From assembly GCF_000308415.1 (NCBI RefSeq), contig NZ_BAFS01000275.1, positions 1 to 61,565 on the forward strand: 61,565 nucleotides of DNA. Reading direction: 5' to 3'. The notes under the pieces are model-generated. The model was not told where the DNA came from. It saw only the letters and a program-made list of their open reading frames with translations, and ran no database searches. A program made the translations under genes and the position numbers. The stretch is from Nocardia asiatica NBRC 100129 (lineage in GTDB: Bacteria > Actinomycetota > Actinomycetes > Mycobacteriales > Mycobacteriaceae). This document shows positions 24,982 to 33,651 of the stretch, piece by piece (position 1 is the first letter of the stretch; every line of letters starts with the position of its first letter).

Positions 24982-25830
24982 ATGGCGCAGCATTGGACGG
25001 TCCCGCCTACCGAGGCACTGAGAGCCGACGGCTTGCGGGTCGCCGAGCTGGACACCTCCGCGACGCCGGGGTTCACCGGTGACAAGAAGTCGGGCGGCGC
25101 GCTCCTGGCCGAACGCAGCCTCGTGCTCTCGGATCTACAGGAGAAGCTGTACGCCAACGGCCGCTCCGGCGGCGATCGCCGCAGCGTGCTGCTGGTGTTG
25201 CAGGGTATGGACACGGCGGGCAAGGGCGGCATCGTCCGGCATGTCATCGGGTCGGTCGATCCGCAGGGCGTCGACCACGCCGCCTTCGGCGTGCCGACGC
25301 CGGAGGAGCGACGCCACCACTTCCTGTGGCGCATCCGCAAAGCGTTGCCGCGCGCGGGTCAGCTCGGTGTGTTCGATCGCTCGCACTACGAAGACGTACT
25401 GGTGGTGCGCGTGCACAACCTGGTGGCGCCCACGGTGTGGGAGCCGCGCTACGAGGAGATCAACGCGTTCGAGCGGGAACTGGTGGACGAGGGCGTCACG
25501 CTGGTGAAGGTGGCCATGTTCGTCTCGCTCGACGAACAGAAGAAGCGGCTGGCCGAGCGACTGGAGCGACCGGACAAATTCTGGAAGTTCAACCCGTCCG
25601 ACATCGATGAGCGCGCCTACTGGCCCGCCTACCAGGAGGCGTACCAGGCGATGCTGGACCGCACGTCCACCGGGTACGCGCCCTGGCATGTCGTGCCCGC
25701 CGACCGCAAGTGGTTCGCCCGTCTCGCGGTTACCGAACTGCTGATCGCGGCGCTCGAGCGGCTCGAACTCGAATGGCCCCCGGCGAGGTTCGACGTCGCC
25801 GCGCAGCGGCTGCGCTTGGCGCGAGCCTGA
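24982..25830 (+). CDS. ppk2: polyphosphate kinase 2
   Basis: Transfers phosphate between polyphosphate and nucleotides. 282 residues, single PPK2 domain: Walker A GMDTAGKGG at 75-83, Walker B-like VFDRSHYEDV at 130-139, lid arginines in QKKRLAERLERPDKFWKFNPSD and a YAPWHVVPADRKWFAR C-terminal motif. Direction (NTP or polyP synthesis) cannot be read from sequence. TAGGTT lies 6 nt before ATG 24982, suggesting a leaderless transcript. Its last 50 nt are echoed in degenerate form after the stop. Confidence 0.93.
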   Translation: MAQHWTVPPTEALRADGLRVAELDTSATPGFTGDKKSGGALLAERSLVLSDLQEKLYANGRSGGDRRSVLLVLQGMDTAGKGGIVRHVIGSVDPQGVDHAAFGVPTPEERRHHFLWRIRKALPRAGQLGVFDRSHYEDVLVVRVHNLVAPTVWEPRYEEINAFERELVDEGVTLVKVAMFVSLDEQKKRLAERLERPDKFWKFNPSDIDERAYWPAYQEAYQAMLDRTSTGYAPWHVVPADRKWFARLAVTELLIAALERLELEWPPARFDVAAQRLRLARA

Positions 25831-25936
25831 GTCGCCGGCCGAATTCGACGCCACGGCGCAGCGGTGCGTTCGGCGTAGGCGTCAGTTGCCGACGAGACTC
25901 GATGACACAACGGCGTGGCCCAGGCGTGAGTTGCCG
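25780..25936 (+). repeat. degenerate repeat of the ppk2 3' end
   Basis: The ppk2 coding tail (25780-25831, CCGGCGAGGTTCGACG, then CGCAGCGGCTGCG) is followed at 25835-25886 by CCGGCCGAATTCGACG, then CGCAGCGGTGCG. A third weak echo (CGGCGCAGCAGCG) lies near 25940, and AGGCGTnAGTTGCCG is repeated at 25877-25891 and 25922-25936. The spacer 25831-25996 otherwise holds nothing recognisable. Confidence 0.6.
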
Positions 25937-25996
25937 CCCGCGGCGCAGCAGCGCTCGGCTCGGACCCTTGTCGTCGCTGCGGCGGCTCCGTCGTGC

Positions 25997-26860
25997 TCAG
26001 GAGACCAAAGGACGGACTCGCTCGGCGACGAACCGGAGATAGGCGGCGGGATCCGGATCATCGGCGGTGGTCTGCAGTACGACGGTGTCGGCGCCCGCGT
26101 CGGCCAGTGCGGTGACGGCCGCGGCGATCGCGTGCGCGTCACCCGCCACGCCCGCTCCTGGCGCATGCGCGGGGGTGCGTTCGGCGGCCAAGCGGGCTTC
26201 GGCATCCGGGCCGGTGACCGCCAGCAGATTCGCCACCACGTGGTGCCGGTCGGTGCGCCCGGCCGCGGCGCGCCCTTCGTCGATCAGCTGGCGTGCGGCG
26301 CGAACACCGTCGGCGTCGGTGATCGAATCGAGCAGCGTGCCGTCGGCGTGCTCGCCGGACAGCCGGATCGAGCGCGGACCGCGCGCGCCCGCGTAGATTT
26401 TCGGCGGCGTCGCGGGCGGCCAGTCCAGTGCGACAGCGTCGAGACGCACGTAGCGGCCCGCGACGGTGACCCGCTCACCCGTCAGGAGGGCACGCAGCGC
26501 GTCCAAGTGCTCGCTCAGCAAAGTGACCGGCGACTCGACGCGCGCGCCGACCTGCCCCATCCAGCTCTGGACGCCGTGCCCGACGCCGAGGGTCAGCCGG
26601 TCGGGAAACAGGCGATGCAGCGTGGCCGCCTCCATGGCGGTGAGGGCGGCATTGCGCAGCGGCACCGGCAGCAGCCCGATACCGACGCGCAACCGCTCGG
26701 TCCAGGCGAGCGCGGCCGCGGCGGTGGCGATCCCGCTCTCCGCGAAGCAGTCCTCCCACAGCCACAGCTCCTCCAGACCCGTCGCTTCGGCGACCCGGGC
26801 CGCCGCACGCAGTAGTTCGGGCGGGTTCTGCGGACGGAACACAGCACCGAGAACAGTCAT
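25997..26860 (-). CDS. LLM-class flavin/F420-dependent oxidoreductase
   Basis: 287-residue luciferase-like monooxygenase-fold protein (TIM barrel). Seen: GLEELWLWEDCFAESG, GIGLLPVPLRNAALTAMEAATL, and RLTLGVGHGVQSWMGQVGA, the pattern of F420-dependent LLM enzymes abundant in mycolata. Whether it uses F420H2 or FMNH2, and the substrate, cannot be told. Stand-alone gene; ATG 26860 starts directly at the first barrel strand (TVLGAVF). Confidence 0.88.
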   Translation of the reverse strand: MTVLGAVFRPQNPPELLRAAARVAEATGLEELWLWEDCFAESGIATAAAALAWTERLRVGIGLLPVPLRNAALTAMEAATLHRLFPDRLTLGVGHGVQSWMGQVGARVESPVTLLSEHLDALRALLTGERVTVAGRYVRLDAVALDWPPATPPKIYAGARGPRSIRLSGEHADGTLLDSITDADGVRAARQLIDEGRAAAGRTDRHHVVANLLAVTGPDAEARLAAERTPAHAPGAGVAGDAHAIAAAVTALADAGADTVVLQTTADDPDPAAYLRFVAERVRPLVS

Positions 26861-26993
26861 CCCACTTTCCTACCGGCTGCACTCGGCGGATGTGGATTTA
26901 TCGCGTGCGGACCTCCGGCGGCGGCACGACAGGCCGGGCGGCGGCGTCCCAGATGTGTCGCGCGAGTCCCGGCCGACGGCGCTTTCACCGCGC

Positions 26994-28325
26994 TCAGGGC
27001 AGTTGCCGGACAAAACGGGACCCCGGTCGGTGTGGTGTCCAGCCCGCGTCCGCGACACGTCCGGTGTGCGCGAATTCGCCCCAGTGGGCGCGGGTCCGGC
27101 GGCCGAGTGCGTCGATCTGCGCCGCCGTGAGGGGCGCGAGCATCGGGGCGGTGTGCCAAGTGTCGCCGTCGGCGAACAGCAGCGGCAGATCGATGCAGTG
27201 GCAGGCGCCGTACGGATTCGCCGGATGCAGCTGCCCCATCCGGTAGCAGTACACGCGCGCCCCGGCGTCGGCCAGTTCGTCCGCGAAGCAAAACAGTCCG
27301 TTCTCGAACGCCTTTCGCCCGATCAGTCGCTGCGCCGCCGCGTCGAGCCGGGCGCCGGCCAGCGGCAACCGGCGCAGCCTGCCGAAGACCGGATGCGGGC
27401 CGCCGTAGAAAGCTCGCGACTCCTCGGCCGCGCACCCGAGCAGCACCGGCAGATCGGTGGCCGCGTCTCGCACCGCCGCGCGCCACGTGCGCTCGTCCGG
27501 CAGCGGTCCCGCGTCGGCCACGGGCAAGAAAGGTGGCGCCGGGTTCATCGCCCCTGGCCCTGCCGCCCGCCGGATGGTGCGGCCCTGCGCGGCGAGCAGT
27601 TCGGACACGGGGGCGGTGCGCGCATCGGCGTCGAGTTCGGCGAGGAACATCGCCCCCACCCGCTCGGCCTGCCGGTGGCTGTGGAATCCGACGCCGAAGG
27701 GCGCGCTCTGCACGATCGCCCCGGCGAACAGCGGCCGAGCCTCCGCGATCCCCAGCAGCGCGACGACCGATTGCCCGCCCGCCGACTGCCCCCACACGGT
27801 GACGCGCGCCGGATCGCCGCCGAACTCGGCGATGTGGTCGCGCACCCAGCGCAGCGCCGTGATCTGGTCGCGCAGGCCGAGATTGCCCGCCGAGACGCCC
27901 GGCGCGCGCAGATATCCCAGCGCGCCCAGCCGATAGCTCACCGACACCACGACGGCTCCGGTCTCGCCCACCAGCCGGTCCGCGTCGTACAGATTCCATT
28001 GCCCGCTGCCCGCCAGATAGGCGCCGCCGTGCAACCACACCAGCACCGGACGCGCGCCCTGCCGGGCGTCCATGGGGGCGGTGACGGTGAGCGCGAGGCA
28101 GTCCTCCGACTGCTCGAGCGGCTCCGCCCGCCCCAGCACGCTCTCCAGCCGCCCCGGCAACTGCGGCGCTATCGCGTACCGGCGCGTCGCGTCGTACACC
28201 CTCTCGGGCGCGGCGACGGCCTCCGGCGGTGCGAATCGCTCCGCGCGCGCGTAGGGGATACCGCGGAACACCGCGACCTCGCCGCGGGCTTCGCCACGCC
28301 AGCGCCCCGAGATCACGTACTCCAT
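26994..28325 (-). CDS. type B carboxylesterase
   Basis: 443 residues, carboxylesterase/cholinesterase family. Oxyanion hole LVWLHGGAYLAGS, SEDCLALTV signature, nucleophile elbow GQSAGG with Ser181, and RDQITALRWVRDHIAEFGGDP. The C-terminal His region is near CHCIDLPLLF. No signal peptide, so probably cytosolic; substrate unknown. Start ATG 28325 follows GGAGAGGAG. A perfect 24-bp palindrome 15 nt upstream and a tetR remnant beyond it show that it was once paired with a divergent TetR regulator. Confidence 0.88.
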   Translation of the reverse strand: MEYVISGRWRGEARGEVAVFRGIPYARAERFAPPEAVAAPERVYDATRRYAIAPQLPGRLESVLGRAEPLEQSEDCLALTVTAPMDARQGARPVLVWLHGGAYLAGSGQWNLYDADRLVGETGAVVVSVSYRLGALGYLRAPGVSAGNLGLRDQITALRWVRDHIAEFGGDPARVTVWGQSAGGQSVVALLGIAEARPLFAGAIVQSAPFGVGFHSHRQAERVGAMFLAELDADARTAPVSELLAAQGRTIRRAAGPGAMNPAPPFLPVADAGPLPDERTWRAAVRDAATDLPVLLGCAAEESRAFYGGPHPVFGRLRRLPLAGARLDAAAQRLIGRKAFENGLFCFADELADAGARVYCYRMGQLHPANPYGACHCIDLPLLFADGDTWHTAPMLAPLTAAQIDALGRRTRAHWGEFAHTGRVADAGWTPHRPGSRFVRQLP

Positions 28326-28339
28326 GCCGCTCCTCTCCA

Positions 28340-28363
28340 CTATCGCAAGTCGACTTGCGATAG
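28340..28363. promoter_or_regulatory. perfect 24-bp operator palindrome of the esterase
   Basis: Half-site CTATCGCAAGTC followed without spacer by its exact reverse complement. It lies 15 nt before the esterase ATG, the position of a TetR-type operator overlapping the promoter. The cognate tetR appears deleted apart from its last codons (28430-28486). Confidence 0.75.
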
Positions 28364-28429
28364 CGTCACGGTAGAGGGCGGACCCGTACAACCATCTGCA
28401 CGTCACGCAACTGGGCGGGGAGCTGCCGC

Positions 28430-28486
28430 CCGGAGCTGGCTCGCGACGCCGTCGACCTGGTCCTCACCGGCATCATGCCGCGCTGA
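28430..28486 (+). pseudogene. C-terminal remnant of a TetR regulator
   Basis: The frame ending at TGA 28484-28486 reads PELARDAVDLVLTGIMPR, a typical TetR C-terminus (…A.DAVDLVLxGIxPR). Upstream of it no TetR sequence can be read in any frame and no start exists, so the gene is a deletion remnant divergent from the esterase. 28487-28658 holds no gene. Confidence 0.55.
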
Positions 28487-28658
28487 ACGCGTCGCCGAAG
28501 CCGGCCGGATTCTGCGGCGGCAGCCCCGATGTTTCGGAATCTCTCAGGTAGGACGACCATGATGACGGGCGTGGCCGCTCACCCGGGAGAGTGGCCTGCG
28601 GATCTACGATCGTGACGGCAGGAACCGTCCGGCGAGCGAAAGGCGTGGTGAACGCACG

Positions 28659-29438
28659 GTGAGCAAGAACCAGGGTGGGAAGTCGAACCCGCTGCTGGCG
28701 GCGGAACGCGCCGACCGCAATCGGAAGATCTTGATCCAGGTGGCCGTCGCCGCCGTGCTCGTCGGGCTGATCGCGGCCATCGGCATCGGCATCGCGGTGC
28801 AGAAGGCCCGCAACGACGATCCCGGCCCCACCCCCTCCATCACCGCGACCGCGGCCCCGGCCCCGGGCGCCGTTCCCGCTTCGATCACCGACAACGGAGC
28901 CGTCCGGATCGGCAAGCCGGACGCGAAGGTCACCGTGCGCGTGGTCGCCGACCTGCAGTGCCCCGCGTGCAAGGCGTTCGAGGCCGCCAACGGCCAAGTG
29001 CTCGAAGACGCGGTGAACAACGGCACCGCGGTGGTCGAATACAACGTGATCGCCTTCCTGGACAAGGCGTCCACCACCCGGTACTCCTCGCGCGCGGGCA
29101 GCGCCTCCTACTGCGTCGCCGAGGCCGACCCGTCGAAGTACCAGAACTGGCTGAACACGATGTTCGCCCAGCAGCCGCCGGAGGGCGGCGCGGGCCTGTC
29201 CGACGACCAGCTGGTCCAGATCGCCAAGAGCGCCGGCTACACCGACGACGCGGTCGCCCAGTGCATCACCGACCACAAGTACGACAAGTACGTCCAGGCC
29301 AACACCAAGGAAATCCTGGCAAGCGGCATCCAGTCGACGCCCTCGGTGTTCGTCAACGGCAAGAAGGTCGAGTCCAGCCAGGAGATCTTCGGCAACGGCG
29401 GCCTCGCACCCGTGATCAGCGCCGCCGCGGGCCAGTGA
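28659..29438 (+). CDS. DsbA-family thioredoxin-fold protein, membrane-anchored
   Basis: 259 residues. One N-terminal membrane helix (residues 24-47, ILIQVAVAAVLVGLIAAIGI), a Pro-rich linker and an extracytoplasmic thioredoxin/DsbA domain with active-site CPAC at 101-104 and cis-Pro region QSTPSVFVNG. It would oxidise cysteines in exported proteins and be re-oxidised by the VKOR homologue encoded next, with which it overlaps by 4 nt. The start is GTG 28659. Corresponds to the mycobacterial DsbA-VKOR pairing. Confidence 0.92.
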   Translation: MSKNQGGKSNPLLAAERADRNRKILIQVAVAAVLVGLIAAIGIGIAVQKARNDDPGPTPSITATAAPAPGAVPASITDNGAVRIGKPDAKVTVRVVADLQCPACKAFEAANGQVLEDAVNNGTAVVEYNVIAFLDKASTTRYSSRAGSASYCVAEADPSKYQNWLNTMFAQQPPEGGAGLSDDQLVQIAKSAGYTDDAVAQCITDHKYDKYVQANTKEILASGIQSTPSVFVNGKKVESSQEIFGNGGLAPVISAAAGQ

Positions 29439-30001
29439 TCACCGCGGGGCCCCGGGCCGCCTGGGTCCTGCTGATCGGCGGGCTGGCCGGCTGGCTGGCC
29501 GCGGTGGCGCTGACCGTGGAACGGTTCAAGCTGCTCACCGATCCCGGTTACACCCCGTCGTGCAGCCTCAACCCGATCCTGTCCTGCGGGTCGGTGATGG
29601 TGACCGAGCAGGCCGCGGTCTTCGGATTCCCGAACCCGCTGATCGGCGTCGTCGGGTTCTCCGTCGTCGTGACGCTCGGGGTGCTCTCGGTGGCGGGAGT
29701 CGGCTTCCCGCGCTGGGTGTGGGGCGCCATGTGGCTGGGCACGGTGTTCGGGGTCGGCTTCGTCTGCTGGCTGATCTTCGAAAGCCTGTACCGGATCAAC
29801 GCTCTGTGCCCGTATTGCATGGTGGTGTGGGCGATCATCACGCCGCTGCTCGCGGTGAGCACCGACCAGCTGTGGGGGCGCTCGCGCGGCCCGCTCGGCG
29901 TGCTCGCCGAGTGGCGCTGGACGATCGTCGCGCTGTTCTTCGCGGTGGTGCTGCTCCTGGTGTTCCTGCGCTTCCAGGACTACTGGTTGTCGCTGGTCTG
30001 A
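29435..30001 (+). CDS. vitamin K epoxide reductase (VKOR) family protein
   Basis: 188 residues, four membrane helices. Carries the VKOR cysteines: a loop pair in PSCSLNPILSCGSV and the quinone-proximal CPYC (ALCPYCMVVWAI), plus the conserved Ser/Asn context. It replaces DsbB in actinobacteria by passing electrons from the DsbA-like protein to menaquinone. GTG start overlaps the preceding stop by 4 nt, giving coupled synthesis of the redox pair. Confidence 0.93.
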   Translation: MITAGPRAAWVLLIGGLAGWLAAVALTVERFKLLTDPGYTPSCSLNPILSCGSVMVTEQAAVFGFPNPLIGVVGFSVVVTLGVLSVAGVGFPRWVWGAMWLGTVFGVGFVCWLIFESLYRINALCPYCMVVWAIITPLLAVSTDQLWGRSRGPLGVLAEWRWTIVALFFAVVLLLVFLRFQDYWLSLV

Positions 30002-30012
30002 TCCCGGGCCGG

Positions 30013-31134
30013 TCAGTTCGGCGGACCCGCGACCAGCGTCACCCGCACCGTGCGCTCGCCCCCCGCGCCGGTGACGCCCAATCGAACGGTGTCGTTCGGC
30101 TTGCGCGTGTTCAACGCCGCGCGCAGGGACTGCGCGTTGGTGACCGACTGGTCGTCGAGCGAGGTGATCACGTCGCCCGCGGCCAGCCCGGCGGCGTAGG
30201 CGGGCATGCCGTAGAGCGCCACGTCCACGCGGGCGCCCGTGCCGATGGGCAGCGCGTTGGAGATGAGCACACCGAGCGTGGCCGTCGGGCCGACGTGCAC
30301 CGTGTCGGTGGGGGTGCCGGAGCGGATCTGCCGCACCACCCGCATCGCGGCATCGATCGGTACGGCGTAGCCGTTGGCCGGTCGATCGGCCGCCCGCGCC
30401 CCGTCGCCCGAGGCCGCGGCGATGACGCCGACCACGGACGCGTTCCGGTCCACCAGCGCGCCGCCGGACTGCCCGGGCGTGACCGCCGCCGCGACCTCCA
30501 GCATGCCGCTGAGCGCTTTGCGCGACAGGTCGGCGGCGTTGACCGCCACGATCGCGCTGTCCAGATCGGTGAGGGGGCCGTGCACGGCGGTCGGCGCGCC
30601 GCCGGTCCCGCCCGCGTTCCCGATCGCCACGACCTCCTCGCGCAGGCGCAGTCCGGCCGAGCTGCCGATCGTCGCGATCGGCAGTTCGGCGGCGGCCAGG
30701 TCGAGCAGCGCGATGTCGGCCTCGGAGTCGTAGCCGAGCACCACCGCGTCGTAGACCTTGCCGTTGCCGACGTCGGTGACGGTCACGGTGTCCGCGCCCT
30801 TGACCACGTGATGGCTGGTGAGCACCTCGCCGTCGGCGGTGAGGACGATCCCGGACCCGGCCGCGCCGGGCCCGGACCGCTCGGCCGAGGCATTGACGTT
30901 GACCAAGGCGGGTCGCACCGCCGCGGTGATCACACCGGGATCGAGCGGCTCCGGTGGAGCGAAGCCCATCGATGCCACGGTCTCGGCGGGGTCGGGCCGG
31001 TCGCGGACCGGCAATTCGCCGCGATACCCGAGGAAGGCGGCCATCGCGAGCGCCAGGGTGACGACCAGGATGAACACCCGGCCGCGACCCCGCCTGCGCC
31101 GCGCCCTGGTCCACTGCTGCCGTTCTTCGTCCAT
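30013..31134 (-). CDS. HtrA/DegP-like S1C serine protease with PDZ domain
   Basis: 373 residues: short basic lead, membrane anchor (20-36, VFILVVTLALAMAAFLG), trypsin-like domain with triad His109 (TSHHVV), Asp140 (SEADIALLD) and Ser223 (TPGQSGGALV), then one PDZ domain (MPAYAAGLAAGDVITSLDDQSV). Cell-envelope protein quality control is the family role. ATG 31134 is used as it begins the basic lead; an ATG at 31188 would add 18 residues. It converges on the DsbA-VKOR unit, another envelope-folding function. Confidence 0.92.
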   Translation of the reverse strand: MDEERQQWTRARRRRGRGRVFILVVTLALAMAAFLGYRGELPVRDRPDPAETVASMGFAPPEPLDPGVITAAVRPALVNVNASAERSGPGAAGSGIVLTADGEVLTSHHVVKGADTVTVTDVGNGKVYDAVVLGYDSEADIALLDLAAAELPIATIGSSAGLRLREEVVAIGNAGGTGGAPTAVHGPLTDLDSAIVAVNAADLSRKALSGMLEVAAAVTPGQSGGALVDRNASVVGVIAAASGDGARAADRPANGYAVPIDAAMRVVRQIRSGTPTDTVHVGPTATLGVLISNALPIGTGARVDVALYGMPAYAAGLAAGDVITSLDDQSVTNAQSLRAALNTRKPNDTVRLGVTGAGGERTVRVTLVAGPPN

Positions 31135-31294
31135 GGCTCTCCCGCCTCGGCCGAACCGCTCACCCATTCCATTGTCGCCAAAGAACACCGCCGAAGATCA
31201 GCGATCCGGCGACCGAGCCGGAAAAGGGCCTGTGACCGTGCTCTTTCCGTGTCACAGTTGGCAACGGCACCCATGCGACGGTAGGCATGTCCTC

Positions 31295-32347
31295 ATGAGC
31301 ACAGCCGCCGCCTACGCCCTGTCCGCCCCCGATGGCTCGTTCGAGAAGGTCACGATCCAACGCAGGGAACTGGGGCCGCACGACGTGCTGATCGACATCA
31401 AATTCGCGGGCATCTGCCACTCCGACATCCACACCGCGCGCGACGAGTGGGGCCGCACCCGCTACCCCTGCGTGCCCGGACACGAGATCGCGGGCGTGGT
31501 CGCCGCGGTCGGATCCGCGGTGAGCAGGCATCGGGTGGGCGACCACGTCGGCGTCGGATGCATGGTCGGCTCCTGCGGGGTGTGCGCGCCGTGCCTCGCC
31601 GACGAGGAGCAGTACTGCGCCGCGGGCGCCACCATGACTTACAACTCCGTGGTCGACCCGGCCGTGCAGCCCGGTGGCCACACCCTCGGCGGTTACTCCA
31701 CCCAGATCGTGGTGACCGAGAACTTCGTGGTCGCCATCCCCGAGGGTCTCGGCCTGGACGTCGCCGCGCCGCTGCTGTGCGCGGGCGTCACGCTGTACTC
31801 CCCGCTGCGGCACTGGGGCGCCGGACCGGGCAAGAAGATCGCGATCATCGGCATGGGCGGGCTCGGGCACGTCGGGGTGAAGCTGGCGGCCGCCATGGGC
31901 GCCGAGGTCACCGTGCTGAGCCACTCACTGAGCAAGCAGGAGGACGGCAAGCTCTTCGGCGCCGTCGGCTACTACGCGACCAGTGACAAGCAGACCTTCC
32001 GCGATCTGCGCGGCCGGTTCGACCTGATCCTCAACACGGTTTCGGCGAACCTGCCGATCGACGACTACCTGCGCCTGCTGAACCTGGACGGCACCCTGGT
32101 CATCCTCGGTCTGCCCGAGAACCCGATGAGCGTCCAGCCGTTCAACCTCGCCGGGTACCGCCGCTCGCTGGCGGGTTCGATGATCGGCGGCGTCGCGCAG
32201 ACCCAGGAGATGCTCAATTTCTGCGCCGAGCACGGCATCGGCGCCGAAATCGAGCTGATCGCCGCCGACGAGATCGACGGCGCCTACGACCGCGTCGTGG
32301 CCAGCGACGTGCGCTACCGATTCGTCATCGACGTCTCCACCATGTGA
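31295..32347 (+). CDS. zinc-dependent NADP alcohol dehydrogenase, AdhC type
   Basis: 350-residue medium-chain dehydrogenase of the cinnamyl-alcohol/YahK group (mycobacterial AdhC, Rv3045). Catalytic zinc ligands Cys41 (FAGICHSDIH) and His63-Glu64 (PGHEIAG); structural zinc cysteines in GCMVGSCGVCAPCLADEEQYC region; NADP-binding GMGGLGHVGVKLA. It would reduce aldehydes with NADPH. Start ATG 31295. Confidence 0.93.
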   Translation: MSTAAAYALSAPDGSFEKVTIQRRELGPHDVLIDIKFAGICHSDIHTARDEWGRTRYPCVPGHEIAGVVAAVGSAVSRHRVGDHVGVGCMVGSCGVCAPCLADEEQYCAAGATMTYNSVVDPAVQPGGHTLGGYSTQIVVTENFVVAIPEGLGLDVAAPLLCAGVTLYSPLRHWGAGPGKKIAIIGMGGLGHVGVKLAAAMGAEVTVLSHSLSKQEDGKLFGAVGYYATSDKQTFRDLRGRFDLILNTVSANLPIDDYLRLLNLDGTLVILGLPENPMSVQPFNLAGYRRSLAGSMIGGVAQTQEMLNFCAEHGIGAEIELIAADEIDGAYDRVVASDVRYRFVIDVSTM

Positions 32348-32420
32348 GCCCGCTCGCCGCACCGGCGCGGCCGCGCGTCGTCCGGACGCGAACCGGTGTC
32401 GGCGTGGGTACCTTGGCCTT

Positions 32421-33614
32421 GTGTCTGCGCAGGACGAAGACGAGACGCAGGGCCCGGCCATCGCCGCGCGCGGCATGCCGCCATGGCTGCCGCGCGCGTT
32501 CCTGCTCGCCGCGGCGACGATCACCGGGTTGCTGGCGGCCTTCTGGGTGCTCGAGCGCCTGCAGGGCCTGCTGACGGTCCTGCTCGTCTCCCTGTTCCTC
32601 GCCTTCGCGATCGAGCCCGCGGTGAACTGGCTGGCCCGGCGCGGCATGCGGCGCGGTCCGGCGACCGGGCTGGTGTTCCTCATCTTGACCGCCTTGGTCG
32701 TCGGCTTCCTGTGGACGCTCGGCGCCCTGCTGGTCGAGCAGGTCACCACGCTGGTCAAGAACGCCCCCGAATACGCCGACCGGGGCGTGGACTGGATCAA
32801 CGACACCTTCCACCAGGATCTGTCCAGCACCGACATCCAGAAGTACGCCACCGACTGGAGCTCGACCCTGGAGGGCTACCTCACCGGATTGGCGGGCAAC
32901 GTCTGGGGCATCGGCACGGCCGCGATCGGCGCGCTGTTCCAAGGTCTCGGCATCCTGCTGTTCACCTACTATTTCGCCGCCGACGGCCCCCGCATCCGGA
33001 CCGCCGTCTGCTCGCTGCTGCCGCCGCGGCGCCAGCGCCACGTGCTGCGCGCCTGGGACATCGCGGTGGAGAAGACCGGCGGCTACATCTATTCGCGCGG
33101 GCTCCTCGCGCTCGCCTCGACGCTGGCGCACTACGCACTGCTGCGGATGCTGGACGTGCCATCGGCGTTCGCCCTCGCGCTGTGGGTCGGCGTGGTCTCC
33201 CAGTTCATCCCGACCGTCGGCACCTATCTCGCCGGTGCCCTTCCGGTGATCGTCGGGCTGGTGCACGGACCGAGCACGGCGCTGTGGATTCTCGGCTTCA
33301 TCGTGCTCTATCAGCAGTTCGAGAACTACGTGCTGCAACCGCGCATCACCGCGACGACGCTGGACATGCATCCGGCCGTCGCCTTCGGCGCGGTGCTGGC
33401 CGGCGCCGCGCTGCTCGGTGCGACCGGCGCACTGCTCGCCATTCCGGTGACCGCGACGGTGCAGGCGTTCTCGGGCGCCTACATCCGCCGCTACAACGTC
33501 GAGGCCGACGTGGAGGCCGATCTCGACGGCACGGGCCCGCCCAAGCGCCGCAGCAAGTTCGCCCGGCAGTTGACCCTTCGGCTGGCGGGCCGCCACAACC
33601 CGCCGCCGAAGTGA
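32421..33614 (+). CDS. AI-2E family (PerM-like) transporter
   Basis: 397 residues, about eight membrane helices, typical of the AI-2E/PerM permease family: paired N-terminal helices (FLLAAATITGLLAAFWVL, LLTVLLVSLFLAFAIEP), an amphipathic middle, and the C-terminal block with VGVVSQFIPTVGTYLAGALPVI and YQQFENYVLQPRI. Substrates vary and are mostly unknown. The GTG at 32421 is the likely start. The C-terminus is cytosolic and basic. Confidence 0.88.
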   Translation: MSAQDEDETQGPAIAARGMPPWLPRAFLLAAATITGLLAAFWVLERLQGLLTVLLVSLFLAFAIEPAVNWLARRGMRRGPATGLVFLILTALVVGFLWTLGALLVEQVTTLVKNAPEYADRGVDWINDTFHQDLSSTDIQKYATDWSSTLEGYLTGLAGNVWGIGTAAIGALFQGLGILLFTYYFAADGPRIRTAVCSLLPPRRQRHVLRAWDIAVEKTGGYIYSRGLLALASTLAHYALLRMLDVPSAFALALWVGVVSQFIPTVGTYLAGALPVIVGLVHGPSTALWILGFIVLYQQFENYVLQPRITATTLDMHPAVAFGAVLAGAALLGATGALLAIPVTATVQAFSGAYIRRYNVEADVEADLDGTGPPKRRSKFARQLTLRLAGRHNPPPK

Positions 33615-33651
33615 AAGGGGACAGCGCGCCCGCCCGGGCCTATCCCACGGT

